Positions 1-8,955 of a stretch of 46,811 nucleotides of DNA are shown here, piece by piece (the stretch's first letter is position 1; every line of letters starts with the position of its first letter). The notes below the pieces were generated by a model. It was not told where the DNA came from and did not search any database. It was given only the letters and a program-made list of their open reading frames with translations. The translations under genes and the position numbers were made by a program. Source of the DNA: an uncultured Desulfuromonadales bacterium (GTDB lineage Bacteria; Desulfobacterota; Desulfuromonadia; Desulfuromonadales; Geopsychrobacteraceae); assembly GCA_947259685.1 (NCBI GenBank), contig CAMYNC010000007.1:1-46811 (forward strand). Direction: 5' to 3'.

Positions 1-7
1 TTTTTTG

Positions 8-36
8 TTGATCCCCCCAGGGAGTTACTGTATATT
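8..36 (+). promoter_or_regulatory. Sigma70 promoter of tRNA-Asp
   Basis: A TTGATC box (8-13) and a TATATT box (31-36) are separated by 17 bases. Transcription would start near 43, about 27 bases before the tRNA. Box matches are 4/6 and 5/6, and position relative to the tRNA supports the call. Confidence 0.6.
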
Positions 37-69
37 CCGCCACCTGACAGCAACACAACGCACCAACAG

Positions 70-146
70 GGGGCTGTAGTAGAGTCGGTTACAACGCCGG
101 CCTGTCACGCCGGAGGTCGCGGGTTCGAGTCCCGTCAGCCCCGCCA
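70..146 (+). tRNA. tRNA-Asp (GTC anticodon)
   Basis: Full cloverleaf. The acceptor stem GGGGCTG (70-76) pairs with CAGCCCC (136-142), followed by discriminator G and an encoded CCA (144-146). The anticodon stem CCGGC/GCCGG encloses the loop CTGTCAC with anticodon GTC. The T-arm reads CGGGTTCGAGTCCCG. An intrinsic terminator follows 14 bases downstream, so this tRNA appears to be a single-gene transcript. Confidence 0.97.
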
Positions 147-159
147 TTAATCTATTGAA

Positions 160-193
160 GAGGTAACCAGGAAACTGGTTGCCTCTTTTTTTT
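160..193 (+). terminator. Intrinsic terminator after tRNA-Asp
   Basis: The 11-bp stem GAGGTAACCAG/CTGGTTGCCTC (one G-T pair) closes a GAAA tetraloop (171-174) and is followed by eight T residues (186-193). Confidence 0.95.
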
Positions 194-269
194 GAATAAG
201 TAAATTAAAAAGAATAGTGAAAAAAAATCTAATGTGGTAGGGTATAGCGACTTGAAAAAAGGAGAGATT

Positions 270-1232
270 ATGAAAATGCTGATAACGCTGATGCCTATAT
301 CCTCATTGTTCGCGCTGATCCTGTTGCTGCCAGGGATTGGTCTGGCTGAAGAGGACCTGGTCGCAAAAGTTGGTACCGTGCCGGTTACCCGATATGAGCT
401 GCAACGGGAAATTGATCAATTGGCTCCGTATCGAGTTGCTTTTCACGGCGGTATTTCCCGAGAGAAGATGGCCGAAATTGAGCAGGAAGCTTTCAGTAAG
501 TTGATAGAGCGTGGTTACAAGATCTGTTATGCCCAGAATCATCAGATTTCAGTGCCAACAAAGCGGATAGATCACGCCATTCAGGATATCAAAAGTAAAT
601 TTAAAACTGCGCCTGAGTTTGATCGAGCGGTTGCCAACGAAACCTTAGCTGGGCTTCGCGCGTCGATTTATCGGGCTATGCTTGCCCTGAAAGCGGAAGA
701 AATTGCCGTTGAAGAGAAACTTTCCGTGACCGATGCGCAGCTGGAGGAATACTACCGGCGACATCTGCAGGCCTATTATCGGCCAGAGCAGTTTCGGGCC
801 AGCCATATCCTGATAAAGGTGGACCCTTCCCTGGCACCAGGCGAAAAAGCGGTGCTAAAAGAGAAAGCCAGCGGGTTGCTTGCGCGGCTCAATGGCGGAG
901 AAGAATTTTATCAGCTGGCTTACTATAATTCCGATGACCGGACCAAATACGTGGGTGGTGATTTGGGGTTTTTTCATGCCGGGCAAACCGTCCCCGAATT
1001 TGAAGCGGCACTTGCCGGCCTGGAAATAGGCCAGCATTCCAACCTGGTCGAAACCAGATTCGGTTTCCATATTATAAAACTGACCGAATTGAATCCTGCC
1101 CGGCAGCTTGAATTTGACGAAGTCGCCGACAAAATTCGCCAGCAACTCACCAAGCAACAACGTGATGAACTTTATCGAAATTGGCTAGCGCCCTTAGAGT
1201 CACAATGTAAAGTTGCTAAAATTTCGTCCTAA
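270..1232 (+). CDS. Parvulin-type peptidyl-prolyl isomerase, exported
   Basis: This 320-aa protein should fold exported proteins in the periplasm. It has an N-terminal signal peptide (hydrophobic run then GLAEED), a SurA-like N-terminal helical region, and a PpiC/parvulin rotamase domain over about residues 175-285 with the family hallmarks ASHIL, GGDLGFF and FGFHIIKL. The ATG at 270 was chosen because AAAAGGAGAG lies just upstream and the signal peptide starts there; an in-frame start at 234 has no such support. The next gene begins four bases after the stop. Lying at the head of a cytochrome operon, it may help fold or export the heme proteins (inference). Family call is firm, client is unknown. 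Confidence 0.88.
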   Translation: MKMLITLMPISSLFALILLLPGIGLAEEDLVAKVGTVPVTRYELQREIDQLAPYRVAFHGGISREKMAEIEQEAFSKLIERGYKICYAQNHQISVPTKRIDHAIQDIKSKFKTAPEFDRAVANETLAGLRASIYRAMLALKAEEIAVEEKLSVTDAQLEEYYRRHLQAYYRPEQFRASHILIKVDPSLAPGEKAVLKEKASGLLARLNGGEEFYQLAYYNSDDRTKYVGGDLGFFHAGQTVPEFEAALAGLEIGQHSNLVETRFGFHIIKLTELNPARQLEFDEVADKIRQQLTKQQRDELYRNWLAPLESQCKVAKISS

Positions 1233-1236
1233 TACG

Positions 1237-2283
1237 ATGACAAGTCGAAACTATTTTTTCCTACTTCTGGTCCTTGGTTTTCTTCTTTCTGGTTGTGCCG
1301 GTTCCGGGAGCAAGGCACTGCAATGGTCTGACCCTGCGATAGATAAGATTTGGCCGGTCCCACCGGAACAGCCTAGAATTCGCTTATTGCGCACTCTTAG
1401 CCCCAAACAGTTGATCGATTCAAATGAAACCTCGAATCGTTTATTTCGCTGGGTTGCCGGGGAAATCACGGATATTTTACCATTGATCAGTCCTTATGCC
1501 GTGGCCACTGACGGGCATGGGACCATCTGGGTTACCGATAGCGGGCAACAGCTCATCCATGTTTTTGACTTGAACTCCGGCAGTGTCGAATACTTGACAG
1601 GTGTTGGTAACTCCCGCTTTGAAATGCCGACAGGGATTTTTTTCGACTCCCGGTTGCAGCACCTCTATATAGCTGATTCCCTGGCAAAAAGAGTGTTTAA
1701 ACTTGATCGGCATGGCAACTTGATTGCTGAAATAGGCTCTTCAAAAATATTTCAACGACCGGCAGGCCTCGCTTTGGATTTGCAGCAGAATCTGCTGGTA
1801 GCCGATGTTCTGGCCGGCGTTGTCCATCGCCTCTCACCCGAAGGCAAAACTCTCTTGTCGTACGGCAGCTCGTTGACAGAAAATGGCCTTTTCAGTCGGC
1901 CAACAGCGGTGAGTGTTGGTCATGATGGCACGGTATATGTCCTCGATGTTCTCAATTTCAGGGTCGAAAAGCTTTCTCCCGAGGGGAAGTCTCGTGGTCA
2001 GATTGGCGAGCTGGGTGATGTCCCCGGCACCTTTTCCCGCCCGCGCGGGCTTGCGGTCGATGAGGACGGGAATGTATTTGTTTCCGATGCTGCGTTTGAC
2101 AATGTTCAGATTTTTAATTCCCAGGGGCAGTTACTGATGTTTTTTGGCCGGGACAAACATTGGCCGCTTTCCCTGCCTGCTGGAATGACCATAGATGCGG
2201 CCGGGCGATTAATCGTCGCTGATACTTTTAATCGTCGGCTGATGATCTATCAGCTGCTTTCAGGTGCTGAAAAAATCCATTAG
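1237..2283 (+). CDS. NHL-repeat beta-propeller lipoprotein
   Basis: A 348-aa lipoprotein. The signal sequence ends in a lipobox (LLSGC), so the mature protein is lipid-anchored in the envelope. The rest is a series of NHL-type blades, recognisable by recurring units such as PYAVATDGHGTIWVTDSG, PAGLALD, PTAVSV and PRGLAVDEDGNVFVSDA, giving about six blades over residues 85-345. No catalytic residues are recognised; NHL propellers are usually binding scaffolds. It lies four bases after the isomerase gene and 70 bases before a tetraheme cytochrome. Propeller proteins next to multiheme cytochromes recur in Geobacter-type genomes. A role in cytochrome assembly or surface attachment is inference. 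Confidence 0.88.
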   Translation: MTSRNYFFLLLVLGFLLSGCAGSGSKALQWSDPAIDKIWPVPPEQPRIRLLRTLSPKQLIDSNETSNRLFRWVAGEITDILPLISPYAVATDGHGTIWVTDSGQQLIHVFDLNSGSVEYLTGVGNSRFEMPTGIFFDSRLQHLYIADSLAKRVFKLDRHGNLIAEIGSSKIFQRPAGLALDLQQNLLVADVLAGVVHRLSPEGKTLLSYGSSLTENGLFSRPTAVSVGHDGTVYVLDVLNFRVEKLSPEGKSRGQIGELGDVPGTFSRPRGLAVDEDGNVFVSDAAFDNVQIFNSQGQLLMFFGRDKHWPLSLPAGMTIDAAGRLIVADTFNRRLMIYQLLSGAEKIH

Positions 2284-2353
2284 CTTTTACTTATGGAGGC
2301 ATTTGTTTTGCATGAGATGATTCAGACTGAAGAGCGAAAAGAGGAGTAGCAGG

Positions 2354-3115
2354 ATGAAAATCATTAGCATCGGTCTGCTCAGCGTTGTGTTGTGCGGATT
2401 AAGCAGCCTTGCCCTGGCCGGGAATCTGACCGATCCGAGCAATGCCCATAACCTGTCTTCCACTGCGACCAATGCGGTTCGTGCAACGACCGAAACCAGG
2501 ATCTGTGTTTTTTGCCACACTCCGCATGGGGCCGTTGCTCAAACGTCTCTTTGGAATCGTAATGATCCCGATTCAATGGGTAGCTTCCCGCTTTATAGTT
2601 CGGCAACGTTGAATATTGATGACCCGGGTATTGTCGGTCTGAGCGGTTATAATACTACCGATTATCCTAATGGGGCCTCGCGGATGTGTCTTTCTTGCCA
2701 TGATGGTGTTACGGCCATTGGCGAGATCGTCAATGGCTCTACCATCAGTATGACCCACGCGACCTTAAATGATTTTGGTAGCGGCACGATCGATCTAGCG
2801 ACCTCTCACCCAATTTCCTTTGTCTATAATGCTGCCGTCAGAGATGCGATTAATGTGGCTGAAGGCGGCAGCAATTATCAGCTGTCGGCCAATACCAAGG
2901 TCACCACAGACTCCGCCGATCGTATGCAATGTACGACCTGTCACGATCCGCATTATGATACCAAAAATTCTGGGGTCTACGATCTGCCGTTCTGGTCAAA
3001 CTATACCGGTAACGAACTGGCTGACTATGACAATGCCTGTCAGGCCTGTCACCTGGGAGCGGACTGGGGAGGCAGCTGGGGTGGGACTCCGCAGCTACCG
3101 CACCTGTTGCCTTGA
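2354..3115 (+). CDS. Tetraheme c-type cytochrome, OmcE-like candidate
   Basis: A 253-aa exported cytochrome. A signal peptide ends near LALA-GN. Four CXXCH heme sites lie at residues 51-55, 112-116, 193-197 and 229-233. Six other histidines (32, 58, 135, 152, 200, 250) could serve as distal ligands, enough for four bis-histidine hemes. The first site has the form CVFCHTPHG and the third CTTCHDPHY, where the trailing His is a common second-heme ligand. Size, four hemes and the isomerase/propeller/second-cytochrome context resemble OmcE-type filament cytochromes of Geobacter. That assignment is inference from memory, not from alignment. A good ribosome site (AGAGGAG) precedes the ATG. The downstream cytochrome overlaps its stop codon. 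Confidence 0.9.
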   Translation: MKIISIGLLSVVLCGLSSLALAGNLTDPSNAHNLSSTATNAVRATTETRICVFCHTPHGAVAQTSLWNRNDPDSMGSFPLYSSATLNIDDPGIVGLSGYNTTDYPNGASRMCLSCHDGVTAIGEIVNGSTISMTHATLNDFGSGTIDLATSHPISFVYNAAVRDAINVAEGGSNYQLSANTKVTTDSADRMQCTTCHDPHYDTKNSGVYDLPFWSNYTGNELADYDNACQACHLGADWGGSWGGTPQLPHLLP

Positions 3116-4284
3116 TGAATCCTTCTTATCCCCATGGTTTAATTATTATGTCCTCTGGAATCAGCAAAATATTTCTTTCTTCTCGAATCGTTTTCAGTAT
3201 TTTTTTAAGTCTGCTGCTCTGCGGGGTACTGACTCCAGATACGCTGCAGGCCGCCAATAAAGGAATGCTGACCGGTGTTCACGGTGATCGGCAGTTGCTG
3301 CCCAAATCCTGCCGAGCCTGCCACCGTGGCATGAACATGTCGATTCGTGGCGAGGAAAGGGTCTGCTTTACCTGCCACAGCAATCCTGCGCAGCGGCAAA
3401 ATATGGAAGCGCAAGGCTATCTGTTGCGTAGCGGGCGCATTGAACTACAGAGTATCGAGACGGCGCTACGCAAGCCGTATAGCCATCCAGTCCTCAGTGT
3501 CAGTAATGTCCATCACAGGGGTGAAGAACTTCCCGAGACCGAAATCAGCGCCAAGCGTCACGCCGAATGTGTTGATTGCCACGAAGCGCATGAAGCGACT
3601 CGGGAGGCACCTTTTCGAGGGATTCGTGGCAAACGGGTGGGGAGTTTTGTTACGGAAATCAACAAAGAATATGAACTCTGTTACCGTTGTCATGGTCGCA
3701 GTGCCAATCTTCCGGCCGACTCGACAGACAAACAGCTTGAATTTCGGCTGACCAATAAGTCCTACCATCCAATCGAGGGGGAGGGGGCCAACGCCCACGT
3801 CATCAGCCTCAAAGAACCCTATGCCGCGCGCCGCCGGCGACCTGGTGATATCAGTGTGATCACTTGTAGCAGCTGTCACGGCAATGATGATCCCAATGGT
3901 CCCAAAGGTCCACATGGGTCGAACTATCGCGGATTGCTCGTGGCGAATTACGATATGCATGAGACTAGCAGCGAGAGCACCCTGGCTTACGAACTCTGTT
4001 ACAAGTGCCATGAGCGCAGCAGCATTCTTGGAGATGAAAGTTTTCCTTTCCATTCCTTGCATATTCTTGGCAATCGAGGGAAGAATCTGCCCGGGACTTC
4101 CTGCTATACCTGTCACGATGCCCACGGTAGTTCCAGAAATCAGTACCTGATCCATTTTAATCTCGATGTGGTTGAAGAAAATTCTGCCGGGCAGCTGGAG
4201 TACAAGGCTCAGGGGGTCGCCAGTCGCAAGGGTTCCTGCGCTCTGCTGTGTCATGGGGTTGATCATGCCCCCAAAGACTATTGA
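3115..4284 (+). CDS. Multiheme c-type cytochrome (7 CXXCH plus one CX3CH)
   Basis: A 389-aa exported multiheme cytochrome. Heme sites lie at residues 66-70, 84-88, 152-156, 189-193, 251-255, 295-299 and 330-334. An eighth, atypical site CALLCH (375-380) has three residues between the cysteines. Tandem sites of the CVDCHEAH and CYTCHDAH type place it with the doubled-CXXCH/NrfB-like cytochromes. The ATG at 3115 overlaps the stop of the tetraheme gene (TGATG), pointing to translational coupling; an in-frame ATG at 3148 also leaves an intact signal peptide ending at LQA-AN. It probably passes electrons to, or helps anchor, the tetraheme protein (inference). It ends four bases before the convergent transporter gene. 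Confidence 0.9.
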   Translation: MNPSYPHGLIIMSSGISKIFLSSRIVFSIFLSLLLCGVLTPDTLQAANKGMLTGVHGDRQLLPKSCRACHRGMNMSIRGEERVCFTCHSNPAQRQNMEAQGYLLRSGRIELQSIETALRKPYSHPVLSVSNVHHRGEELPETEISAKRHAECVDCHEAHEATREAPFRGIRGKRVGSFVTEINKEYELCYRCHGRSANLPADSTDKQLEFRLTNKSYHPIEGEGANAHVISLKEPYAARRRRPGDISVITCSSCHGNDDPNGPKGPHGSNYRGLLVANYDMHETSSESTLAYELCYKCHERSSILGDESFPFHSLHILGNRGKNLPGTSCYTCHDAHGSSRNQYLIHFNLDVVEENSAGQLEYKAQGVASRKGSCALLCHGVDHAPKDY

Positions 4285-4288
4285 TCGC

Positions 4289-6058
4289 TTAAAACGGAAA
4301 AACCAGTGGAATGGTCAGTGTGGCGCCGATCCAGATTAACAGGTTCAACGGGGTGCCGACCTTCAGATAATCGGCAAAATGATAGCCGCCCGGACCGACC
4401 ACCAGAGCGTTGGATTGGTGGCTGACCGGGGTCATGAAGCAGGTTGATGAGGCCAGGGCAACCGCCATGAAAAAGGGTTGCGGGTTGACTGCAAAGCGGA
4501 TCGACAGATCATAGGCGATTGGCGCCAGCAACACGGCAGTGGCGGCATTGCTCATGATGCCGGTCAAAAGCATGGTGACAAGAAATAGCACCCCAAGCGT
4601 GATCCAGGCACCATAAGGACCCGCCAGGTTGATAAGTTGTTGGGCAAGAATGTTGGACGCCCCGCTGATTTCCATAGCGGCGCCAAGCGGCAAGGTGCCA
4701 GCAATCAACATAATCACCGGCCAATTGATACTTTCGTAAGCGTTGGTGAGATGTATACAGCGGGTCACAATCATCAAGACGGCGCCAAGGGTTGCCGCAT
4801 GCATAATCGGGAGAAGGCCAGTCGTTGTTGAGACAATGACGCCGAGCATGATCAATAGTGCCAGAGGTGCTTTATCCGGCAGGTAGGGCTCTGGGGTGAT
4901 CCCACCGAGGATGAGAAAATTGTGTTTCTCCGCCAAGTGGAGAATTTTGCTCTCGGCCCCCTCAACCAGCAGCAGATCGCCAAATTTTAAGATAACATGG
5001 TCAACCCGTTTCACGACCGGCTCGCCGCGGCGCCAGATTGCCAGTACTGTTAGGCCGTGCGTGTCGCGAAACTGCACCTCCCGCAAGGTTCTCCCCACCA
5101 GTTCATTGTTCGGCGACAAAGCCACCTCAACCACCCGATGCGGTTCCTCGCTTTCTTTGAGGAGTTCTTTTTCCGAGCCGGGAACGACCTGAAGGCCTTT
5201 GATGCTTTTTAATTTCAGTAACTGCTCCGGTTCGCCTTCAATAAACAGGGTATCTTTTTCTTTTAAAATTAACGAACGTCGCGGAGAGGTGATTTTAAGA
5301 TGTTCACGCATCAGCGAGCGCACCTTGAGATGTAGATTTGACTCCAGCCCCGATTGCTGGATCGTTTTGCCGATATAGGGAGAATCTTCTTTTATCAGCA
5401 CCTCAGAAATGTAGGCTTTGACCTGCGCGAGCTTTTTCAGGGAGGCAGAAGGCCGATTAGGCAATAGGTGGCGGCCGATCAAAACCATATAGGCCAGGCT
5501 GATAACGACCATCAGCACTCCCAGGGGGGTGAAGTCGAACATGCTGAATTTAATGCCAGTGTATTGTTGCATCAGGGAATTAATCAGGATGTTCGGTGGG
5601 GTGCCAATCAGGGTGCAGACGCCACCGACCAGGGAACCAAAGGCTAGTGGCATTAGTAATCGCGAGGCGGGAATGTCGGTTTTTTTAGCGATTCCGGTGA
5701 CCATCGGTAACAGGACCGCAGCTGCACCGATATTGTTGACAAAGGCAGACGCCACAGCAGTTAGGCTCATAATGGCCAGAATCAATTTGACTTCACTTTT
5801 TTCCGCGTAGCCCAGAATCCAGCGGCCCAAATGGGCGGTAATCCCGGTATTGGCAATCGCCCCACTGAGGACAAACATCGCGGCAACGGTTATGACTGCT
5901 GGATTGCTGAAGGCGGAAAAAGCTTCTTCTGCCGGAAGCAGGCCGAACAGCGGCAGGGAGACAAGAACCAGCAGGCTGACCAGATCCATGCGGATCCAGC
6001 CGGTGGCAAACAGCAAAACTGCCAGCCCGAGTATGGTTAAGACCAGGATTGCTTGCAT
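4289..6058 (-). CDS. SLC13/DASS permease with two RCK_C domains
   Basis: A 589-aa inner-membrane transporter of the SLC13 (divalent anion:sodium symporter) group. An N-terminal membrane half with a conserved stretch around GTPPN is followed by two TrkA-C-type regulatory domains (about residues 205-400, each ending in a DxLLVEG-like strand) and a second membrane half containing SNAAT and SHQSN. Usual substrates are di- or tricarboxylates or sulfate; the substrate here cannot be read from sequence. The start at 6058 gives a normal first helix, but in-frame starts at 6133 (ATG) or 6139 (GTG), just 12 bases after thiE, are possible. It is the last gene of the TPP-riboswitch operon, so its link to thiamine is open. 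Confidence 0.85.
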   Translation of the reverse strand: MQAILVLTILGLAVLLFATGWIRMDLVSLLVLVSLPLFGLLPAEEAFSAFSNPAVITVAAMFVLSGAIANTGITAHLGRWILGYAEKSEVKLILAIMSLTAVASAFVNNIGAAAVLLPMVTGIAKKTDIPASRLLMPLAFGSLVGGVCTLIGTPPNILINSLMQQYTGIKFSMFDFTPLGVLMVVISLAYMVLIGRHLLPNRPSASLKKLAQVKAYISEVLIKEDSPYIGKTIQQSGLESNLHLKVRSLMREHLKITSPRRSLILKEKDTLFIEGEPEQLLKLKSIKGLQVVPGSEKELLKESEEPHRVVEVALSPNNELVGRTLREVQFRDTHGLTVLAIWRRGEPVVKRVDHVILKFGDLLLVEGAESKILHLAEKHNFLILGGITPEPYLPDKAPLALLIMLGVIVSTTTGLLPIMHAATLGAVLMIVTRCIHLTNAYESINWPVIMLIAGTLPLGAAMEISGASNILAQQLINLAGPYGAWITLGVLFLVTMLLTGIMSNAATAVLLAPIAYDLSIRFAVNPQPFFMAVALASSTCFMTPVSHQSNALVVGPGGYHFADYLKVGTPLNLLIWIGATLTIPLVFPF

Positions 6059-6151
6059 TGAACACCAGGGTATCGAAGATGATTGCTGCAACTCTGCTAA
6101 TTGTAATCGATGCGGCTGATAACACAACAGCATGGACACTGCCCGAATGGA

Positions 6152-6775
6152 CTAGGGTTTGAATAGCTGGTTGATCTGCTGGAAAGTCTGAGCCGGACTG
6201 TCGGTGCTAAGCAGGGCCGAAATCATCGCCACCCCGTAGGCACCAGTTGCAGCGATTTGCCTGCAGTTGTCAGGTTTTATGCCGCCGAGGGCATAGACGG
6301 GAATGCTGCTCTTCAGACAGGCGGATTGCAGACTTGGCAAGCCAACCGGCTCGCCAAAGGGGGCTTTGGAAGGGGTATGGAAAATCGGCCCGAAGGTAAC
6401 AAAGTTGGCCCCGGCTTGGGCGTGCCGAGCAATCTCTACGGGATGATGGGTCGATACGCCGATCAGCTTTTCCGGGCCGAGCAGGCGGCGCGCTATGGCG
6501 GTCGGCAGTGAATGGCCGCCGAGCTGCACGCCATCAGCATCGACCGCCAGAGCAAGATCGATCCGGTCATTGATCAGCAGCCGGCAGCGGTAGTCAGTGG
6601 TTAACTGACGAATATCCTTGGCCAGCGGCCAAAGTTCGGCGGCGGAGAGGTCTTTTTCCCGCAGTTGCACCAGTTTGAGCCCGGCGGCCAGCAACTCCTC
6701 CAGCACTGCCAGAAAACGCTTCCGGGAGGGCAACTGGTGGCGGTCGCTAATCAGGTAAACCGGCGGCAGGAGCAT
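6152..6775 (-). CDS. thiE: Thiamine phosphate synthase ThiE / TenI family
   Basis: A 207-aa TIM-barrel protein. ThiE joins HMP-pyrophosphate to the thiazole phosphate carboxylate to give thiamine phosphate in the cytoplasm. Visible features are QLREKDL, NDRIDLA, ADGVQLGG, the phosphate loop GPIFHTPSKAPFG and YALGGI near the C-terminus. The GVQLGG and GPIFHT variants lean towards TenI-like relatives (thiazole tautomerase), so ThiE versus TenI is not settled by sight. Its place right after thiH fits either. A GGCGGAG ribosome site precedes the ATG at 6775. Family is certain, exact reaction moderately so. Confidence 0.85.
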   Translation of the reverse strand: MLLPPVYLISDRHQLPSRKRFLAVLEELLAAGLKLVQLREKDLSAAELWPLAKDIRQLTTDYRCRLLINDRIDLALAVDADGVQLGGHSLPTAIARRLLGPEKLIGVSTHHPVEIARHAQAGANFVTFGPIFHTPSKAPFGEPVGLPSLQSACLKSSIPVYALGGIKPDNCRQIAATGAYGVAMISALLSTDSPAQTFQQINQLFKP

Positions 6776-6789
6776 ATTTAAAACTCCGC

Positions 6790-7914
6790 CTAGCCGGTCT
6801 TGGTCAGAAAGGCGTTGTCCCAGTCTTTCCAGACCGCCTCGTAGCCACGGGCGGCCAGCAGCTCGGCTATTTCTGCTGGACTCCGCTGGTCGCTGATCGC
6901 AAACTGTTCGCCCTCATGGCAATCATCGCTATAGCCCCCTGGTGCAGTACAGGAGCCGGCACTCATCTGGGTGATGCCAAGTGGCAGTAGATTGTCACGC
7001 AGATCGGCATTTTCACGGGTTGATAAGATCAAGCCGGCATCGTGAATCAACAACCGCAGGGCGCAGATAAACTGGGTCAACTGTCGATCGGAGACCAGTG
7101 AGCGTGGTTGGAAACCACCTTCGGCTGGCCGCAGGCGTGGGAAGGAAATGGTCACCTGGGTCCGCCAGAACTTGCGCGCCAGGTAAAGACCATGCAGGCC
7201 GGTGTAAAATACATCGGTCAGGCAATCGCCCAGACCGAGTAGGGAGCCGATGCCGATTCTGCGCAGCCCGGCTTCGCCTGCGGCTTCCGGCGCCTGCAGA
7301 CGGAACTCGAAATCACTTTTCGGCCCATAGGGATGCAGTTCCGGGTAGAGCTCAGCGTCGTAGGTTTCCTGATATAGAGTGAGCCCGTCGACCCCGGCGG
7401 CCACCATGCGCCGATAGCCGTCTCGGTCCATGGGGAAAACTTCGATTGACACTGAGCCACAGAGTGGTTTGACTTTCTTGACCGCCGCTTCGAGAAAATT
7501 GATGCCGGCCGATTCAGGAGCTTCGCCGGTCAGCAGCAGCATGTGCCGAAAGCCTTGCTCGCGGAGGATTTTTGCGTCCCGTTCGATTTCATCCAGCGAC
7601 AGGGTTTTGCGCGGTAGCTCATTATCGGCGCTGAAGCCGCAATACTTGCAGCCGTTGTGACATTCGTTCGACAGGTAGAGCGGGGCGTAGAGCAGAATCG
7701 TGCGCCCGAAACGCTGACTGGTGATTTTATGCGCCTGCAGCGCCAGCATTTCCAGCTGAGTATCACTAATCTGCGGCGAAAGCAGGCTGGCAAAGTCGCT
7801 CATGGCCAGTTTTGGCTTGCACAGCGCCTGATCGATCTGTTGCGGAGTCGCTGAGAGGATCTGTTCGCGTAGCTGTTGTTGTGGATACTGCTGAAGTTGT
7901 TGCAAAAAGCTCAT
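6790..7914 (-). CDS. thiH: Radical-SAM tyrosine lyase ThiH
   Basis: A 374-aa radical-SAM enzyme that cleaves tyrosine to dehydroglycine and p-cresol, supplying the glycine imine for thiazole synthesis under anaerobic conditions. The CX3CX2C motif binding the 4Fe-4S cluster is visible as CHNGCKYC, followed by GFSADN. TGEAPE and a C-terminal SCTAPGGY segment with further cysteines are typical of ThiH. Length is normal. The start codon overlaps the thiG stop by one base (TGATG), indicating coupling. Use of ThiH rather than the oxygen-dependent ThiO fits an anaerobe. Confidence 0.95.
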   Translation of the reverse strand: MSFLQQLQQYPQQQLREQILSATPQQIDQALCKPKLAMSDFASLLSPQISDTQLEMLALQAHKITSQRFGRTILLYAPLYLSNECHNGCKYCGFSADNELPRKTLSLDEIERDAKILREQGFRHMLLLTGEAPESAGINFLEAAVKKVKPLCGSVSIEVFPMDRDGYRRMVAAGVDGLTLYQETYDAELYPELHPYGPKSDFEFRLQAPEAAGEAGLRRIGIGSLLGLGDCLTDVFYTGLHGLYLARKFWRTQVTISFPRLRPAEGGFQPRSLVSDRQLTQFICALRLLIHDAGLILSTRENADLRDNLLPLGITQMSAGSCTAPGGYSDDCHEGEQFAISDQRSPAEIAELLAARGYEAVWKDWDNAFLTKTG

Positions 7915-8687
7915 CAGTTGTCCCTCAAGAAGCCGGTCAAAGGACTGGAGGCTTCGGCCTGTTGACGTTGCGGACCCAGGCCGGCGAGAAAGGCTTCCCG
8001 ACCAGCTTCGACGCCTTTGCGGAAGGCCTGGCCCATGGCGGCTGGATCAGGGGTGTCGGCCAGGGCGGTGTTGACCAACACGGCATCAGCGCCCATCTCC
8101 ATTGCTTCGGCAGCGTGCGACGGGGCGCCGAGGCCGGCATCGACTACCACTGGCACGTTCGCCTGTTCGATAATGATGGCAATATGGTCGCGGGTGCGTA
8201 GCCCCTTGTTGGTGCCGATCGGCGCTCCCAGCGGCATGACCGTGGCGGTACCGGCTTCTTCAAGATGCTTGGCCAGCACCGGGTCGGCGGGAATGTAAGG
8301 CAGGACAATAAATCCCTCCTTAACTAGAATCTCCGCCGCCTTCAGGGTTTCTATGGGGTCGGGGAGCAGGTAGTAGGGGTCGGGAGTAACCTCCAGCTTG
8401 ACCCAGGGTTCACAGCCGGCAGCGCGAGCCAGCCGAGCCAGGCGCACGGCTTCTTCGGCATCCCGGGCACCACTGGTGTTCGGCAGCAGTAGGTAGCGCT
8501 GGCGATCGATGTGCGCCAGCAACGAGTCCTGCGGATTGTCGATGTCGACCCGGCGCAGAGCAACAGTAACGATGTCACAGCCAGAATTTTCCATTGCTGC
8601 AACCATCGCCTGGTTGGAAGAAAATTTTCCGGTGCCGACCATCAGCCGTGAATTAAAGGCGCGGCCGGCAATAATCAGTTGGTCCAT
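7914..8687 (-). CDS. thiG: Thiazole synthase ThiG
   Basis: A 257-aa TIM-barrel enzyme that builds the thiazole phosphate ring from deoxyxylulose phosphate, dehydroglycine and ThiS thiocarboxylate. Clear family signatures are [10 protein letters not shown] at the N-terminus, [23 protein letters not shown], and the C-terminal [21 protein letters not shown] phosphate-binding segment. Length matches the family. It lies 47 bases after thiS and is coupled to thiH. Confidence 0.97.
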   Translation of the reverse strand: MDQLIIAGRAFNSRLMVGTGKFSSNQAMVAAMENSGCDIVTVALRRVDIDNPQDSLLAHIDRQRYLLLPNTSGARDAEEAVRLARLARAAGCEPWVKLEVTPDPYYLLPDPIETLKAAEILVKEGFIVLPYIPADPVLAKHLEEAGTATVMPLGAPIGTNKGLRTRDHIAIIIEQANVPVVVDAGLGAPSHAAEAMEMGADAVLVNTALADTPDPAAMGQAFRKGVEAGREAFLAGLGPQRQQAEASSPLTGFLRDN

Positions 8688-8734
8688 GATGATATCCTGT
8701 CAGTGAAGACGCTTATTGATCAGCTTCGCAGGTT

Positions 8735-8935
8735 TCAACCGCCGCCGACGAATTGAATCAATTCCAGTTTATCGCCCTCTTTAAGAGGGGTTTCTGCAAG
8801 GCGTTCCGTAGCGAGTATTTCCTGGTTCAATTCAATCACCACCCGATCTGCTGTCAGATTTAATTGCTCAAGCAGGTCGCTGATGTTGGTGGCGTCGTTA
8901 ATGGTGCGAATTTGACCGTTGATTGTCAGTTGCAT
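8735..8935 (-). CDS. thiS: Sulfur carrier protein ThiS
   Basis: A 66-aa ubiquitin-fold sulfur carrier. It ends in the required Gly-Gly tail (FVGGG), which ThiF adenylates before sulfur transfer; ThiG then uses the thiocarboxylate. The ATG at 8935 was chosen because it gives the normal MQLTING start and has GAGG/AAAGGA upstream; a longer reading from 8959 would overlap thiF and add eight unmatched residues. It sits between thiF and thiG. Confidence 0.95.
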   Translation of the reverse strand: MQLTINGQIRTINDATNISDLLEQLNLTADRVVIELNQEILATERLAETPLKEGDKLELIQFVGGG

Positions 8936-8955
8936 CTGCCTCAGTTCCTTTGTTC

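Noticed and set aside
3466..4266. 266-codon minus-strand frame opposite the multiheme cytochrome
   Set aside because: The plus strand holds regularly placed heme motifs; the opposite frame shows no family features.
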